From Aurantimicrobium sp. INA4 (GTDB taxonomy: Bacteria; Actinomycetota; Actinomycetes; Actinomycetales; Microbacteriaceae): 64,000 nucleotides of DNA. Shown piece by piece: positions 10,635-19,100 of this stretch; within the stretch, counting starts at the first letter, position 1, and each line of letters opens with the position of its first letter. The notes under the pieces were generated by a model, which saw only the letters and a list, made by a program, of their open reading frames with translations, had not been told where the DNA came from and ran no database searches. The stretch is from assembly GCF_027924525.1 (NCBI RefSeq), contig NZ_AP027040.1, positions 1,364,001-1,428,000 on the forward strand, written 5' to 3'. The translations under genes and the position numbers were made by a program.

Positions 10635-11675
10635 ATGCTCCCCACTTCGTTACCTGCCCCACGACTCATTGATCCCAACTCTGTGCCTTCACTGCGGTGG
10701 GGAATTATTGGCCCTGGTGGTATTGCGGCAACTTTTGCTGACTCCGTTCACAAACACACTGCGCAACGGATTGTTGCCGTGGCCTCTCAAACCCCCGGAA
10801 AAGCAGAAGCCTTTGCTACACCTCGAGGAATTCCTTACGCACTGACCTCCTATCAGGAACTTGTCTCTCACCCTGAGGTGGATGTGGTTTATGTCGCGAC
10901 CACACACGAATTCCATAAGGAGCATGCACTCCTTGCTATTGCCGCAGGCAAGCATGTCTTAGTTGAGAAGCCACTTGCCACCAACCCCATCGATGCGCAA
11001 GAGATCCTGGATGCTGCCCGCAGTGCCGGGGTCCTCGCGATGGAAGCAATGTGGACGAGATACATTCCACAATCCGATGTCATGCGTCAACTTCTCAGCG
11101 ATGGTGTCCTCGGCGAGATTCGATGTGTTCTCTCTGACTTCGGTCAAGACCTCCGACATGTTCCCCGTTTGATGGATCCTGTTTCTGGGGGTGGATTGTT
11201 GGATTTGGGAATCTACAACTTCGCATTCACTTCATTTGTTTTGGGGGAAGCATCCAAGGTTGCAACCGTCGGTTCACTCACCTCAACTGGTGTGGACGAA
11301 ACGACCACTTCATTCTTGAGCTATGCCTCTGGTGCTCAGGCGGTGGCGACGGTCACTATGGCCGCATTCACACCAACCGCTGCGTCTATTTCGGGCACTG
11401 AAGGAAGGCTCAACGTTCACGAGCCTTTCTTCACGCCAAGTGGCTTGACCCTTTTTGCTTCAGAGTTCAACCCGATCCCCATTGCTACCTGGCGTGATGA
11501 AACAGGTGTTCCAGCTCATGAAGGGTTGAGCTATCAGGCCACCGGTTTGGCGTCCTTCGTCGATCAAGGGTTGACAGACTCTCCTCTTCGCCCACTGCAT
11601 GAGGCAGTGAGCGATATCGGATTGATCCTCCAGGCCCGCCATCAGGTTGGTGCATACCTGACCGGAGAGAAGTAA
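10635..11675 (+). CDS. Gfo/Idh/MocA-family NAD(P)-dependent oxidoreductase
   Basis: This cytoplasmic sugar or inositol-type dehydrogenase has 346 residues. The N-terminal Rossmann motif is GIIGPGGIAATFADS (about residues 23-37). The EKPLATN motif (about 116-122), whose lysine is part of the active site, is followed by an alpha/beta substrate domain with GGGLLDLGIYN. An AAGGA ribosome site precedes ATG 10635. The gene diverges from argG and converges on the xylose repressor, so it may be part of the sugar region. The substrate cannot be inferred further. Confidence 0.9.
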   Translation: MLPTSLPAPRLIDPNSVPSLRWGIIGPGGIAATFADSVHKHTAQRIVAVASQTPGKAEAFATPRGIPYALTSYQELVSHPEVDVVYVATTHEFHKEHALLAIAAGKHVLVEKPLATNPIDAQEILDAARSAGVLAMEAMWTRYIPQSDVMRQLLSDGVLGEIRCVLSDFGQDLRHVPRLMDPVSGGGLLDLGIYNFAFTSFVLGEASKVATVGSLTSTGVDETTTSFLSYASGAQAVATVTMAAFTPTAASISGTEGRLNVHEPFFTPSGLTLFASEFNPIPIATWRDETGVPAHEGLSYQATGLASFVDQGLTDSPLRPLHEAVSDIGLILQARHQVGAYLTGEK

Positions 11676-11689
11676 CCTCCGGTTACTTC
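11669..11689. terminator. Stop-codon hairpin between convergent genes
   Basis: A 9-bp perfect stem, GAAGTAACC and GGTTACTTC with a TCC loop, contains both stop codons of the flanking convergent genes (TAA of the oxidoreductase, TAA of the repressor). The 7-nt gap leaves no other room for a terminator. No long T run follows, so strength is uncertain. Confidence 0.5.
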
Positions 11690-12906
11690 CCGCGAGCGGG
11701 GAAGAGCTGAGTCACAGCAGGCTCAGCCAAGAGTGGAGCAATAGGCAATCCAGCTGCACCAATCATGAGAAGGTTTGGCCCAAGTTCTGCCGTCTTCACC
11801 AACAACCTGTCTTGAGGGGCAGTAAGTGTGCTCCAGCGGAAACGACTGAGCAGTCTGTCGCGATCATAAGAATGCAGCACAACTAGATAACCCGCGATCA
11901 GCACAATCTCAGGATTGAAGATGTTCACGTAGTTGCCAATTGCGATAGCTAGGGCGTCAATTTGTGATTCAAGAAGTTTTTGAACTTTTGAACTGACCGG
12001 TTTAGAAAGTACCTCTTCTAGTTCAGCATCATCAGCGCTTTCAATCTTGAGAGCTGCCAGCAAATCTTCACGACGAACCAGTGACTCGAGTGTTCCCTGC
12101 AAACCTGAATAATCTTCACGCGGCGAATCCGAGATGCGCACGTGGCCAAGCTCACCTGCATAACCCGCAGCACCACGGAGAAGAATTCCGCCATGGATCA
12201 CACCGCCGCCGATGCCACCTGAACCACCAAAGAGATACACAATTTCGCTAAAGCCTCTACCAGCACCGAGGTCACGCTCAGCAATAGAACCCAAACTCGC
12301 GTCATTATCAATGAAGACTGGAAGACCCGTTTGCTGGTGCAGCATGCGAGCAAAAGGAACCTCAACCCAATTCAGATGCGGAGCTAACCGAACTACCCCA
12401 TCCTCAACTCGGATCTGACCAGGGATCGCAACACCAATTCCTGCTATGCGAAAAGTGGCCGGCATCTTTGTTCGAAGTTCAGAAATGAGCTTGGTGGCTA
12501 TTTCTACAGATTCATTTGGGCTGGGAACTTCAGGGTGAGTGTGCCGAACCTTATCAATCACTTTTCCGGACAATGTCACTACCCCCACAGTGGTGGCGTC
12601 GGTATCTGGATTGACAGCAAAAACTACTACCTCGTCAGAAAAAGAAACCATCAACGAAGGTCGCCCAACGCCTTGGGTGACATTTGCTTCTGACTCAATA
12701 ATGAGTCCGAGCTCTTGCAGTTCGGTTACCAGGTCAGAAATAGTCGATCGGTTTAGTCCCGTCCTTTGGGTCAGCGCTGATCGAGACATGGTGCCAAATT
12801 GTCGCAGCAATCTCAGAATTGCCGACAAATTATGTTGGCGAACTTGTTCACGGTTACTGCCGACGGTTGACGCGCCACTTCTGGCTTTTGCCTCGGGAGG
12901 TGTCAT
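11683..12906 (-). CDS. ROK-family transcriptional repressor (XylR-like)
   Basis: This 407-residue regulator has an N-terminal winged helix (about residues 25-85, with TGLNRSTISDLVTELQELGL as the recognition region) and a ROK sugar-binding domain. The sugar-kinase-like core shows IDNDASLGSIAERDLGAG and FGGSGGIGGGVIHGG. The usual ROK zinc motif with CxCG and GC after the GELGH segment is absent here; the stretch reads SPREDYSGLQGTLE instead. It is divergent from xylA, and three TTGTT-N9-AACAA palindromes lie before xylA and before the sugar-binding protein gene. I infer that it represses the xylose genes and is released by xylose. Confidence 0.9.
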   Translation of the reverse strand: MTPPEAKARSGASTVGSNREQVRQHNLSAILRLLRQFGTMSRSALTQRTGLNRSTISDLVTELQELGLIIESEANVTQGVGRPSLMVSFSDEVVVFAVNPDTDATTVGVVTLSGKVIDKVRHTHPEVPSPNESVEIATKLISELRTKMPATFRIAGIGVAIPGQIRVEDGVVRLAPHLNWVEVPFARMLHQQTGLPVFIDNDASLGSIAERDLGAGRGFSEIVYLFGGSGGIGGGVIHGGILLRGAAGYAGELGHVRISDSPREDYSGLQGTLESLVRREDLLAALKIESADDAELEEVLSKPVSSKVQKLLESQIDALAIAIGNYVNIFNPEIVLIAGYLVVLHSYDRDRLLSRFRWSTLTAPQDRLLVKTAELGPNLLMIGAAGLPIAPLLAEPAVTQLFPARGK

Positions 12907-12987
12907 TGGAATTTTCTCTCTGTGTGAACGCTGTCAAACATATTCTTACCTCTAAACAACAAATTAATACAGTTATGAATTAATGAG

Positions 12988-13018
12988 TTGACAAGTATTA
13001 CTTGTACGGGTCTATATT
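12988..13018 (+). promoter_or_regulatory. Probable xylA promoter
   Basis: A perfect -35 TTGACA (12988-12993) is followed after 19 nt by TATATT (13013-13018); an overlapping TCTATA gives a 17-nt spacer. The XylR-type palindrome at 13017-13035 overlaps the expected transcription start, which would let a repressor block initiation. Confidence 0.6.
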
Positions 13019-13035
13019 GTTCCCTAAGGCAACAA
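13017..13035. promoter_or_regulatory. XylR-type operator 1, before xylA
   Basis: TTGTTcCCTAAGGcAACAA is an almost perfect 19-nt inverted repeat overlapping the xylA -10 box and start point. The TTGTT-N9-AACAA architecture recurs at 15686-15704 and 15762-15780. It fits known operators of Gram-positive ROK-type xylose repressors. Confidence 0.65.
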
Positions 13036-13066
13036 ATACACAAGACCCCCAAAGGACAAATCGACA

Positions 13067-14260
13067 ATGTCGTCACTCACCCCCACACGCGAAGACAAAT
13101 TCTCATTCGGCCTCTGGACCATTGGCTGGGCAGCTCAAGATCAGTTCGGTGGACCAACACGTGAACACCTGGATGTTGTTGAAGCAGTTGAGAAGCTCGC
13201 CGAACTCGGGGCTTACGGCCTCACGTTCCACGACGACGACCTCTTCCCTTTTGGCAGCAATGACGCGGAGCGACAAAAGCAGATTGATCGCCTCAAGCAA
13301 GCCCTAGCTGACACAGGCCTGATCATTCCGATGATCACCACCAACCTCTTTAGCCACCCCGTTTTCAAAGATGGTGGTTTCACCAGCAATGACCGGGGTG
13401 TGCGCCGCTTTGCTCTGCGTAAGGCACTGCGTAACCTCGACCTTGCTGCCGAAATGGGCGCTAAGACCTTCGTCATGTGGGGTGGTCGCGAAGGGGGCGA
13501 GTACGACAGCGCCAAAGACATTCAGGGCGCACTCCAGCGTTACCGCGAGGGCGTCAACCTGATGACCTCCTATGTCAAAGACAAGGGCTATGACATTCGC
13601 TTTGCGATTGAGCCCAAGCCCAACGAGCCACGTGGAGACATTCTTCTGCCTACCGTCGGTCACGCTATGGCTTTCATTAACACGCTCGAGCACCCTGACC
13701 TCGTCGGCCTCAACCCTGAAGTTGGCCACGAACAAATGGCGGGGCTGAACTTCACTGCGGGTATTGCCCAAGCCATTGAACACGGCAAGCTGTACCACAT
13801 CGATCTCAACGGCCAGAAGGGTGTCAAGTTTGACCAGGACCTCGTCTTTGGTCATGGAGACATTCTTAATGCTTTCTCTTTGGTTGACCTGCTCGAATTC
13901 GGTGGCCCCAACGGTGGACGTGCCTATGACGGTCCCCGTCACTTTGACTACAAGCCCAGCCGCACCGAGGACTTCACAGGTGTCTGGGACTCAGCAGCTG
14001 CAAATATGCGCATGTATCTTTTGCTCAAGGAACGCGCTGCCGCTTTCCGTGCAGACCCAGAAGTCAAGGCTGCATTAGAAGCTTCACGTGTGGCTGAAAT
14101 TCACACCACCACACTTGCTCCTGGTGAGACTTACCAGGATCTCTTAGCGGACACCGCTTCTTACGAAAACTTCGATGCTGATTCCTACTTCAACGGACGC
14201 GGCTTCGGTTTCGTCAAGCTCAACCAGTTAGCTATTGAACACCTTATGGGTGCTCGATAA
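13067..14260 (+). CDS. xylA: Xylose isomerase (class I, actinobacterial type)
   Basis: This enzyme converts D-xylose to D-xylulose with two divalent metal ions. It has 397 residues, close to Actinoplanes and Streptomyces enzymes. The catalytic His/Asp pair lies in [10 protein letters not shown]. The metal and substrate ligands are seen in [14 protein letters not shown] and in [22 protein letters not shown]. An AAGGAC ribosome site precedes the ATG. It is the first gene of the xylAB pair and ends 3 nt before xylB. Regulation is probably by the divergent ROK repressor through the operator at 13017. Confidence 0.98.
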   Translation: MSSLTPTREDKFSFGLWTIGWAAQDQFGGPTREHLDVVEAVEKLAELGAYGLTFHDDDLFPFGSNDAERQKQIDRLKQALADTGLIIPMITTNLFSHPVFKDGGFTSNDRGVRRFALRKALRNLDLAAEMGAKTFVMWGGREGGEYDSAKDIQGALQRYREGVNLMTSYVKDKGYDIRFAIEPKPNEPRGDILLPTVGHAMAFINTLEHPDLVGLNPEVGHEQMAGLNFTAGIAQAIEHGKLYHIDLNGQKGVKFDQDLVFGHGDILNAFSLVDLLEFGGPNGGRAYDGPRHFDYKPSRTEDFTGVWDSAAANMRMYLLLKERAAAFRADPEVKAALEASRVAEIHTTTLAPGETYQDLLADTASYENFDADSYFNGRGFGFVKLNQLAIEHLMGAR

Positions 14261-14263
14261 CCC

Positions 14264-15676
14264 ATGGCTTTAGTAGCTGGAGTTGATTCATCAACTCAGA
14301 GTTGCAAAGTCGTCATTCTTGACGCCCAAACCGGAGAGTTAGTCCGGCAGGGTCGAGCAAGCCACCCGAATGGTACCGAGGTTAATCCCTCCTGCTGGTG
14401 GGAAGCACTCCAGACGGCAATAGGGGATGCTGGCGGCATTGACGATGTTGACGCGATATCTATTGGTGGCCAGCAACACGGCATGGTTGTCCTTGATGAA
14501 GAGGGCCGAGTCATCAGGGATGCTTTGTTGTGGAACGACACGCGAAGTGCCCAGGAAGCAGATGAGCTCATCGCCCACTTCGGCGCCGAGAACCTTGCAG
14601 CACGAACAGGATCTGTTCCTGTTGCATCGTTCACCTCAACCAAACTGTTGTGGCTTCGCAAAAATGAGCCAGAAAAAGCAGCTCGAGTTGCTGCCGTGGC
14701 GTTGCCGCACGACTGGTTGACATGGAGACTTGCAGGTTTCGGGCCCGCCGGGGAAAGTGAAAAGGGCCCCGTCCTTGAAGCGTTAGCCACCGACCGTTCA
14801 GACGCCAGTGGCACCGGGTATTTCAATCCAGCGACCAATGAGTATCTCGAGGATGTGCTGACCTTTGCCCTTGGTCACATCCCCATCCTTCCCCGAATTG
14901 TGTTTCCCGGTGAACCTGCGGGAGAAACATCCAGTGGGGCCACGATTGCCTGCGGTGCTGGAGATAATGCTGCAGCTGCGTTTGGCATAGGTGCAACCGA
15001 AGGTGATGTCGTTGTTTCACTCGGGACAAGCGGAACAGTGTTCTCCGTCTCGCGATCTTCAACCCAAGACACCTCAGGAACCATCGCTGGCTTTGCCAGT
15101 GCTTCTGGCACGTTTTTGCCATTGGTTTGCACGCTCAATGCCGCACGGGTCATTGACTCCTTTGCAGGTCTTCTCTCTGTCTCCCACGAAGAACTAGGTT
15201 CCCTCGCCCTAGAAGCAGAAGCGGGCGCTGGCGGAATTGTTCTGGTTCCTTACTTTGAAGGTGAACGTACTCCTAACCTGCCTCATGCCACAGCTGAAAT
15301 TGTTGGTCTGACCTTGGCAAACAATTCCCGTCAGAACATTGCCCGAGCCGCAATCGAGGGAATGCTGTGTGGTTTGAATGCAGGTCTAGATGCGCTTGTC
15401 GAAGCAGGTGTTGAATGCACCCGGATTTTTCTGGTTGGTGGCGCAGCAGCTAATCCTGCTGTGCAGGAGATCGCCGCAGAGGTTTTTGGTGTTCCAATTG
15501 TTGTCCCGCAGCCAGGAGAATATGTCGCTACGGGTGCCGCACGACAGGCTGCCGAATTGCTCCTGGGAACCGCACCGACATGGGAGAAAAGCACTTTAGC
15601 CACTCTTTCGCGCGGACGAAGGGTTGACGTCATCGACACCTACCGCAGAGCAGCTAATTTTGCTGTAAAACGTTAA
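14264..15676 (+). CDS. xylB: Xylulokinase (FGGY family)
   Basis: This enzyme phosphorylates D-xylulose to xylulose-5-phosphate, which enters the pentose phosphate pathway. The 470-residue protein begins with the phosphate-1 motif [14 protein letters not shown]. It has [11 protein letters not shown] and [11 protein letters not shown] in the substrate domain, and [10 protein letters not shown] plus [19 protein letters not shown] in the FGGY C-domain. The ATG is 3 nt after the xylA stop. The 3' end runs up to the second xylose operator group, suggesting the importer genes have their own promoter. Confidence 0.96.
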   Translation: MALVAGVDSSTQSCKVVILDAQTGELVRQGRASHPNGTEVNPSCWWEALQTAIGDAGGIDDVDAISIGGQQHGMVVLDEEGRVIRDALLWNDTRSAQEADELIAHFGAENLAARTGSVPVASFTSTKLLWLRKNEPEKAARVAAVALPHDWLTWRLAGFGPAGESEKGPVLEALATDRSDASGTGYFNPATNEYLEDVLTFALGHIPILPRIVFPGEPAGETSSGATIACGAGDNAAAAFGIGATEGDVVVSLGTSGTVFSVSRSSTQDTSGTIAGFASASGTFLPLVCTLNAARVIDSFAGLLSVSHEELGSLALEAEAGAGGIVLVPYFEGERTPNLPHATAEIVGLTLANNSRQNIARAAIEGMLCGLNAGLDALVEAGVECTRIFLVGGAAANPAVQEIAAEVFGVPIVVPQPGEYVATGAARQAAELLLGTAPTWEKSTLATLSRGRRVDVIDTYRRAANFAVKR

Positions 15677-15685
15677 ACCTCCTAT

Positions 15686-15704
15686 TTAGTGTTTTAAACA
15701 ACAA
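15686..15704. promoter_or_regulatory. XylR-type operator 2, before the sugar-binding protein gene
   Basis: TTAGT-GTTTTAAAC-AACAA keeps the TTxGT-N9-AACAA layout of the xylA operator and is internally palindromic. It lies 10 nt after the xylB stop and about 150 nt before the binding-protein gene. Confidence 0.5.
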
Positions 15705-15761
15705 AATAAGTACTTTCCCTGTTTTGTTACCAGTTTGTAACCAAATCAGGTTGTTATTTAT

Positions 15762-15780
15762 TTGTTGGATAGGGCAACAT
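15762..15780. promoter_or_regulatory. XylR-type operator 3, before the sugar-binding protein gene
   Basis: TTGTT-GGATAGGGC-AACAT again shows TTGTT-N9-AACAw. Two such sites flanking the promoter region of the importer operon would allow cooperative or looped repression. The assignment rests only on similarity to the xylA site. Confidence 0.5.
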
Positions 15781-15853
15781 ATAGGCAGGGCTCACCGTCG
15801 AGCCCGACTCGAAGTTAACTTCGAGAAACCAAGAGAAAATTGAAGGGAGAGAA

Positions 15854-16900
15854 ATGAAGAAGTCTTCATTGATCTCAATCGCAGCTCTAGCAGCTGTGTC
15901 CGCACTTGCCCTCTCGGGTTGTGCCGGTGCATCTAACGATGCAGCTGCAAGCACTCGTGCTTGTGTAATCCTCCCCGACACCGAGTCTTCGCCTCGTTGG
16001 GAAGCTGGCGACAAGCCTGCTCTCGAAAAGGCACTGGCTGACGCTGGTTACGAAACTGACATCCAGAACGCTCAGGGTGACACCGCTAAGTACGCAACCA
16101 TTGCTGACCAGATGCTCTCTAAGGGCTGTGGTGTAATGATCCTCACCGACCACCAGGGTGCTGCTATCCAGGTAGCTGAAAAGGCAAAGGCTGCTGGTGT
16201 TCCAGTTATCGCTTACGACCGCCCACTTGCTGGTGCTGACTACTACGTTTCGTTCGACAACGAGACTGTTGGTGGCATCCAGGGTGAGTGCATCGTTGAC
16301 GGTCTGACCGCTGCTGGCAAGGACCCAGCTGCTGCATCAGTTGTTTACGTTGGTGGAGACCCTGCTGACGGTAACGCAAAGATGTTCTACGACGGTGCTG
16401 TTGCTGTCATGTCAAAGGCTGGCATCAAGCCTGCTGCTGAAACCCCCGGTACCTGGGATGGAACCAAGGCTGGAACCGCATTCGAGCAGGCTTACACCTC
16501 TCTCGGCGGTAACGTTGACGCTGTTTGGGTAGCAAACGACACCAACGCAGCTGCAGTTATCACCATCCTTGACAAGAACGGTAAGACTGTTCCTGTTTCG
16601 GGTCAGGACGCATCTGTAGCTGGTCTTCAGAACGTTCTTCTCGGCAAGCAGACCTGCACGGTCTACAAGCCATTCTCTGTAGAAGCAGCTGCAGCTTCCG
16701 ACCTGGCTATCCAGATCCTCGGTGGCAAGACTCCTTCTGTAGACAAGAAGCTCGCTGATGGAACTCCTTTCATCGCAGTTACCCCCATCAAGGTCGGTCC
16801 TGAACAGGTCATCGACGTTGTATCCGCTGGTGACGCATCTGCTAAGGACCTCTGCACCGCAGAGCTCAAGGCAGCATGTGAGAAGTACGGCGTAAAGTAA
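15854..16900 (+). CDS. Sugar ABC transporter, substrate-binding lipoprotein (xylose-type)
   Basis: This periplasmic-binding-protein type 1 lipoprotein of 348 residues has a signal peptide ending ALALSG-C, with the lipid-modified cysteine at residue 23. The body shows CUT2-family features: the early ILPDTESSPRWE segment, AYDRPLAGADYYVSFDNE, GQDASVAGLQNVLLGKQ and KPFSVEAAAA near the C-terminus. A GGGAG ribosome site precedes ATG. Position after xylB makes D-xylose the likely ligand (XylF/ChvE-like). A strong hairpin follows the gene. Confidence 0.92.
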   Translation: MKKSSLISIAALAAVSALALSGCAGASNDAAASTRACVILPDTESSPRWEAGDKPALEKALADAGYETDIQNAQGDTAKYATIADQMLSKGCGVMILTDHQGAAIQVAEKAKAAGVPVIAYDRPLAGADYYVSFDNETVGGIQGECIVDGLTAAGKDPAAASVVYVGGDPADGNAKMFYDGAVAVMSKAGIKPAAETPGTWDGTKAGTAFEQAYTSLGGNVDAVWVANDTNAAAVITILDKNGKTVPVSGQDASVAGLQNVLLGKQTCTVYKPFSVEAAAASDLAIQILGGKTPSVDKKLADGTPFIAVTPIKVGPEQVIDVVSAGDASAKDLCTAELKAACEKYGVK

Positions 16901-16913
16901 TACCCCTATAGAT

Positions 16914-16952
16914 AAGACTTTGCGCCGGTCTTCCCGGCCGGCGCAAAGTCTT
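16914..16952 (+). terminator. Hairpin terminator/attenuator after the sugar-binding protein gene
   Basis: A 15-bp perfect stem (AAGACTTTGCGCCGG, 16914-16928, with its complement 16938-16952) has a 9-nt loop and is followed by a short T-rich tract. It lies between the binding protein and the ATPase gene, so most transcripts should end here. Confidence 0.8.
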
Positions 16953-17036
16953 TATCTTGTTAGACCCCAAACTTCACGTCATGTTTATGACACCACCCCG
17001 GCACTGACGCTGGATGACACATCAAAGGAGATGGGC

Positions 17037-17786
17037 ATGGATGTGCCACTAATCGAACTCTCCGGAGTAAAGAAAAGCTTCGGCCCCGTCGACGTTCTTA
17101 AAGGAATCGACCTCAAGGCATACGCAGGTCAGGTCACCGCTCTCGTAGGAGACAACGGTGCAGGTAAGTCGACATTGATCAAGGGACTCTCCGGAGTACA
17201 GCCCTATGACGAAGGAATCGTCAAGTTCGCCGGTGAAGAAGTCCACCTCACCTCTCCCCGCCAGAGCGGTGCGCTCGGTATCGAGGTCGTGTACCAGGAC
17301 CTCGCCTTGTGCGACAACCTCGACATCGTCCAGAACATGTTCCTTGGCCGTGAAGAACTAAGCCAAGGAACCCTCGACGAAGGTTCAATGGAGTTCCAAG
17401 CAACCAAGGCTCTGCAGAGCCTCTCGGTACGAACCGTGAAATCAGTTCGTCAGAAGGTTTCCTCCCTCTCTGGTGGTCAGCGCCAGACCGTAGCAATCGC
17501 CCGTTCTGTTTTGCGTAACGCCAAGCTCGTTATTCTTGACGAGCCAACAGCCGCATTGGGTGTGGCCCAGACCGAACAAGTTCTCAACCTCGTTCGTCGT
17601 CTCGCGGACAACGGTATAGGTGTGATCATCATTAGCCACAACCTGGCAGACGTCTTCCAGGTGTGCGACTCCATCAACGTCCTATACCTAGGTCGCATGG
17701 TTGCATCCCTGAAGACCTCAGAAACTACCCAAGCCGATGTTGTGGGATACATCACCGGCACTAAGAGCATGGAAGAGGTGGCGTAA
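17037..17786 (+). CDS. Sugar ABC transporter, single-domain ATPase
   Basis: This 249-residue ATPase drives the pentose importer. Walker A is GDNGAGKST, the signature is LSGGQRQ and Walker B is LVILDEPTAAL. Unlike E. coli XylG it has only one ABC domain, as in FrcA-type systems, so it must dimerise. The start is ATG 17037 because AAAGGAG (17024-17030) is then 6 nt away; ATG 17031 abuts the ribosome site, and the open frame back to 16920 runs through the terminator. Its TAA overlaps the permease ATG (TAATG). Confidence 0.94.
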   Translation: MDVPLIELSGVKKSFGPVDVLKGIDLKAYAGQVTALVGDNGAGKSTLIKGLSGVQPYDEGIVKFAGEEVHLTSPRQSGALGIEVVYQDLALCDNLDIVQNMFLGREELSQGTLDEGSMEFQATKALQSLSVRTVKSVRQKVSSLSGGQRQTVAIARSVLRNAKLVILDEPTAALGVAQTEQVLNLVRRLADNGIGVIIISHNLADVFQVCDSINVLYLGRMVASLKTSETTQADVVGYITGTKSMEEVA

Positions 17787-19027
17787 TGGCTTCGCTTGAA
17801 CCCACAGCAATTGGAAGTGGCCACGAAGGTAGTGTCCGCGATCAAATCACCGCCTACGTTCAGCGCCTGAAGAACGGTGAAATGGGAGCACTTCCTGCTG
17901 TCATTGCACTGTTTGCACTGGTTGTGCTATTTGCTTCGCTGAGCCCCTACTTCCTCACCACCTTGAACTTTGCCAACCTGTTTGTTCAGGCAGCACAGCT
18001 CACGGTCCTAGCAGCTGCTCTGGTTTTCGTTCTGCTGCTTGCGGAAATTGACCTTTCAGCTGGTGTGACCGCCGGTGTTGGTATGGCTCTATTTGCGGTC
18101 CTCAACCTGATGTGGGGCGTCAACTGGATTGTTTCGATCCTGGCAGCCCTTCTCGTCGGCTCACTTGTTGGTTGGATTATCGGTATCTTCGTCGCGAAGA
18201 TTGGTGTTCCCTCCTTCGTCGTGACCCTGGGTCTGTTCCTGGGTTTCCAGGGTCTCATGCTGGTGATGCTCGGTGACGGTGGTCTTTACCGCCTCGACGT
18301 CCCTGAGCTCAAAGCCATCATGAACGGCAACATGCCTGTATGGGCAGGCTGGCTCATGCTCGCGATTATGGTTGCTGTTTCTTTGGGACTGGGCTTCTAT
18401 GACCGCGCACGTCGCGCAAAGGCTGGCGTCGCTAACCGCCCCATCTCTTTGATGCTGCTTCGCGTAGCAACCATCGCCGTCCTGGGTGGTATCGCCGTGG
18501 GTGCCATGAGCGTCAACCGCAGCGTTTCGGTTGTCCCCATCGAAGGTGTGCCCATCGTTATTCCGATCGTGATCGGAATCCTCTTTGTCGGAACCTTCGT
18601 GCTCGACCGCACCACTTTTGGGCGTCACCTTTACGCCGTTGGTGGAAACCCTGAAGCAGCACGTCGTGCAGGTATCAAGGTTGCCAAGATCCGCATCACC
18701 GCGTTCATCATCTGTTCAACACTTGCTGTTGTCTCCGGAATCCTGGCTGCAAGCCGTATTGGTGCTATCGAATCGACCGCAGGTCGATCTATCGTACTGA
18801 GCGGTGTGGCTGCAGCCGTCGTCGGTGGTGTCAGCCTCTTCGGTGGCCGTGGCCGTTTGATTCACGCCGCTATCGGTGCTTTGGTTATCGCCATCATCGA
18901 CAACGGCCTGGGCCTCATCGGTTTGCCTGCAGGTGTGAACTTCCTGGTTACCGGTGCAGTTCTGATTGCTGCTGCAACCATTGACGCTCTCTCTCGCAAG
19001 CGCTCCGGCGGCGGGGTTCGCGTCTAA
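17786..19027 (+). CDS. Sugar ABC transporter, permease (XylH-type)
   Basis: This 413-residue CUT2-family permease has about ten membrane segments. Signatures include LAEIDLSAGVTAGVG in the first half, VPSFVVTLGLFLGFQGL and the cytoplasmic loop GRHLYAVGGNPEAARRAGI. The N-terminal 35 residues are hydrophilic. It is translationally coupled to the ATPase gene. The large central hydrophilic stretch with FYDRARRAKAGVANRP is a typical XylH insertion. The substrate, probably xylose, is inferred from xylAB and the shared operators. Confidence 0.94.
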   Translation: MASLEPTAIGSGHEGSVRDQITAYVQRLKNGEMGALPAVIALFALVVLFASLSPYFLTTLNFANLFVQAAQLTVLAAALVFVLLLAEIDLSAGVTAGVGMALFAVLNLMWGVNWIVSILAALLVGSLVGWIIGIFVAKIGVPSFVVTLGLFLGFQGLMLVMLGDGGLYRLDVPELKAIMNGNMPVWAGWLMLAIMVAVSLGLGFYDRARRAKAGVANRPISLMLLRVATIAVLGGIAVGAMSVNRSVSVVPIEGVPIVIPIVIGILFVGTFVLDRTTFGRHLYAVGGNPEAARRAGIKVAKIRITAFIICSTLAVVSGILAASRIGAIESTAGRSIVLSGVAAAVVGGVSLFGGRGRLIHAAIGALVIAIIDNGLGLIGLPAGVNFLVTGAVLIAAATIDALSRKRSGGGVRV

Positions 19028-19040
19028 CACTCAATGGAGT

Positions 19041-19081
19041 AGTAGTGCCCCCGCTAAGCGAAAGCAAGTGGGGGCACTACT
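19041..19081 (+). terminator. Terminator-like hairpin after the xylose importer operon
   Basis: A 15-bp stem with one G-T pair (19041-19055 with 19067-19081), built on AGTAGTGCCCCC and its complement, encloses an 11-nt loop. There is no T run, which is common for actinobacterial hairpin terminators. Confidence 0.65.
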
Positions 19082-19100
19082 GTCTTCAGAAAAGAAGCTC

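Noticed and set aside
13304-13942. 212-codon open frame antisense to xylA
   Set aside because: It lies wholly opposite a clear xylose isomerase gene and its translation matches no family; codon structure of xylA explains it.
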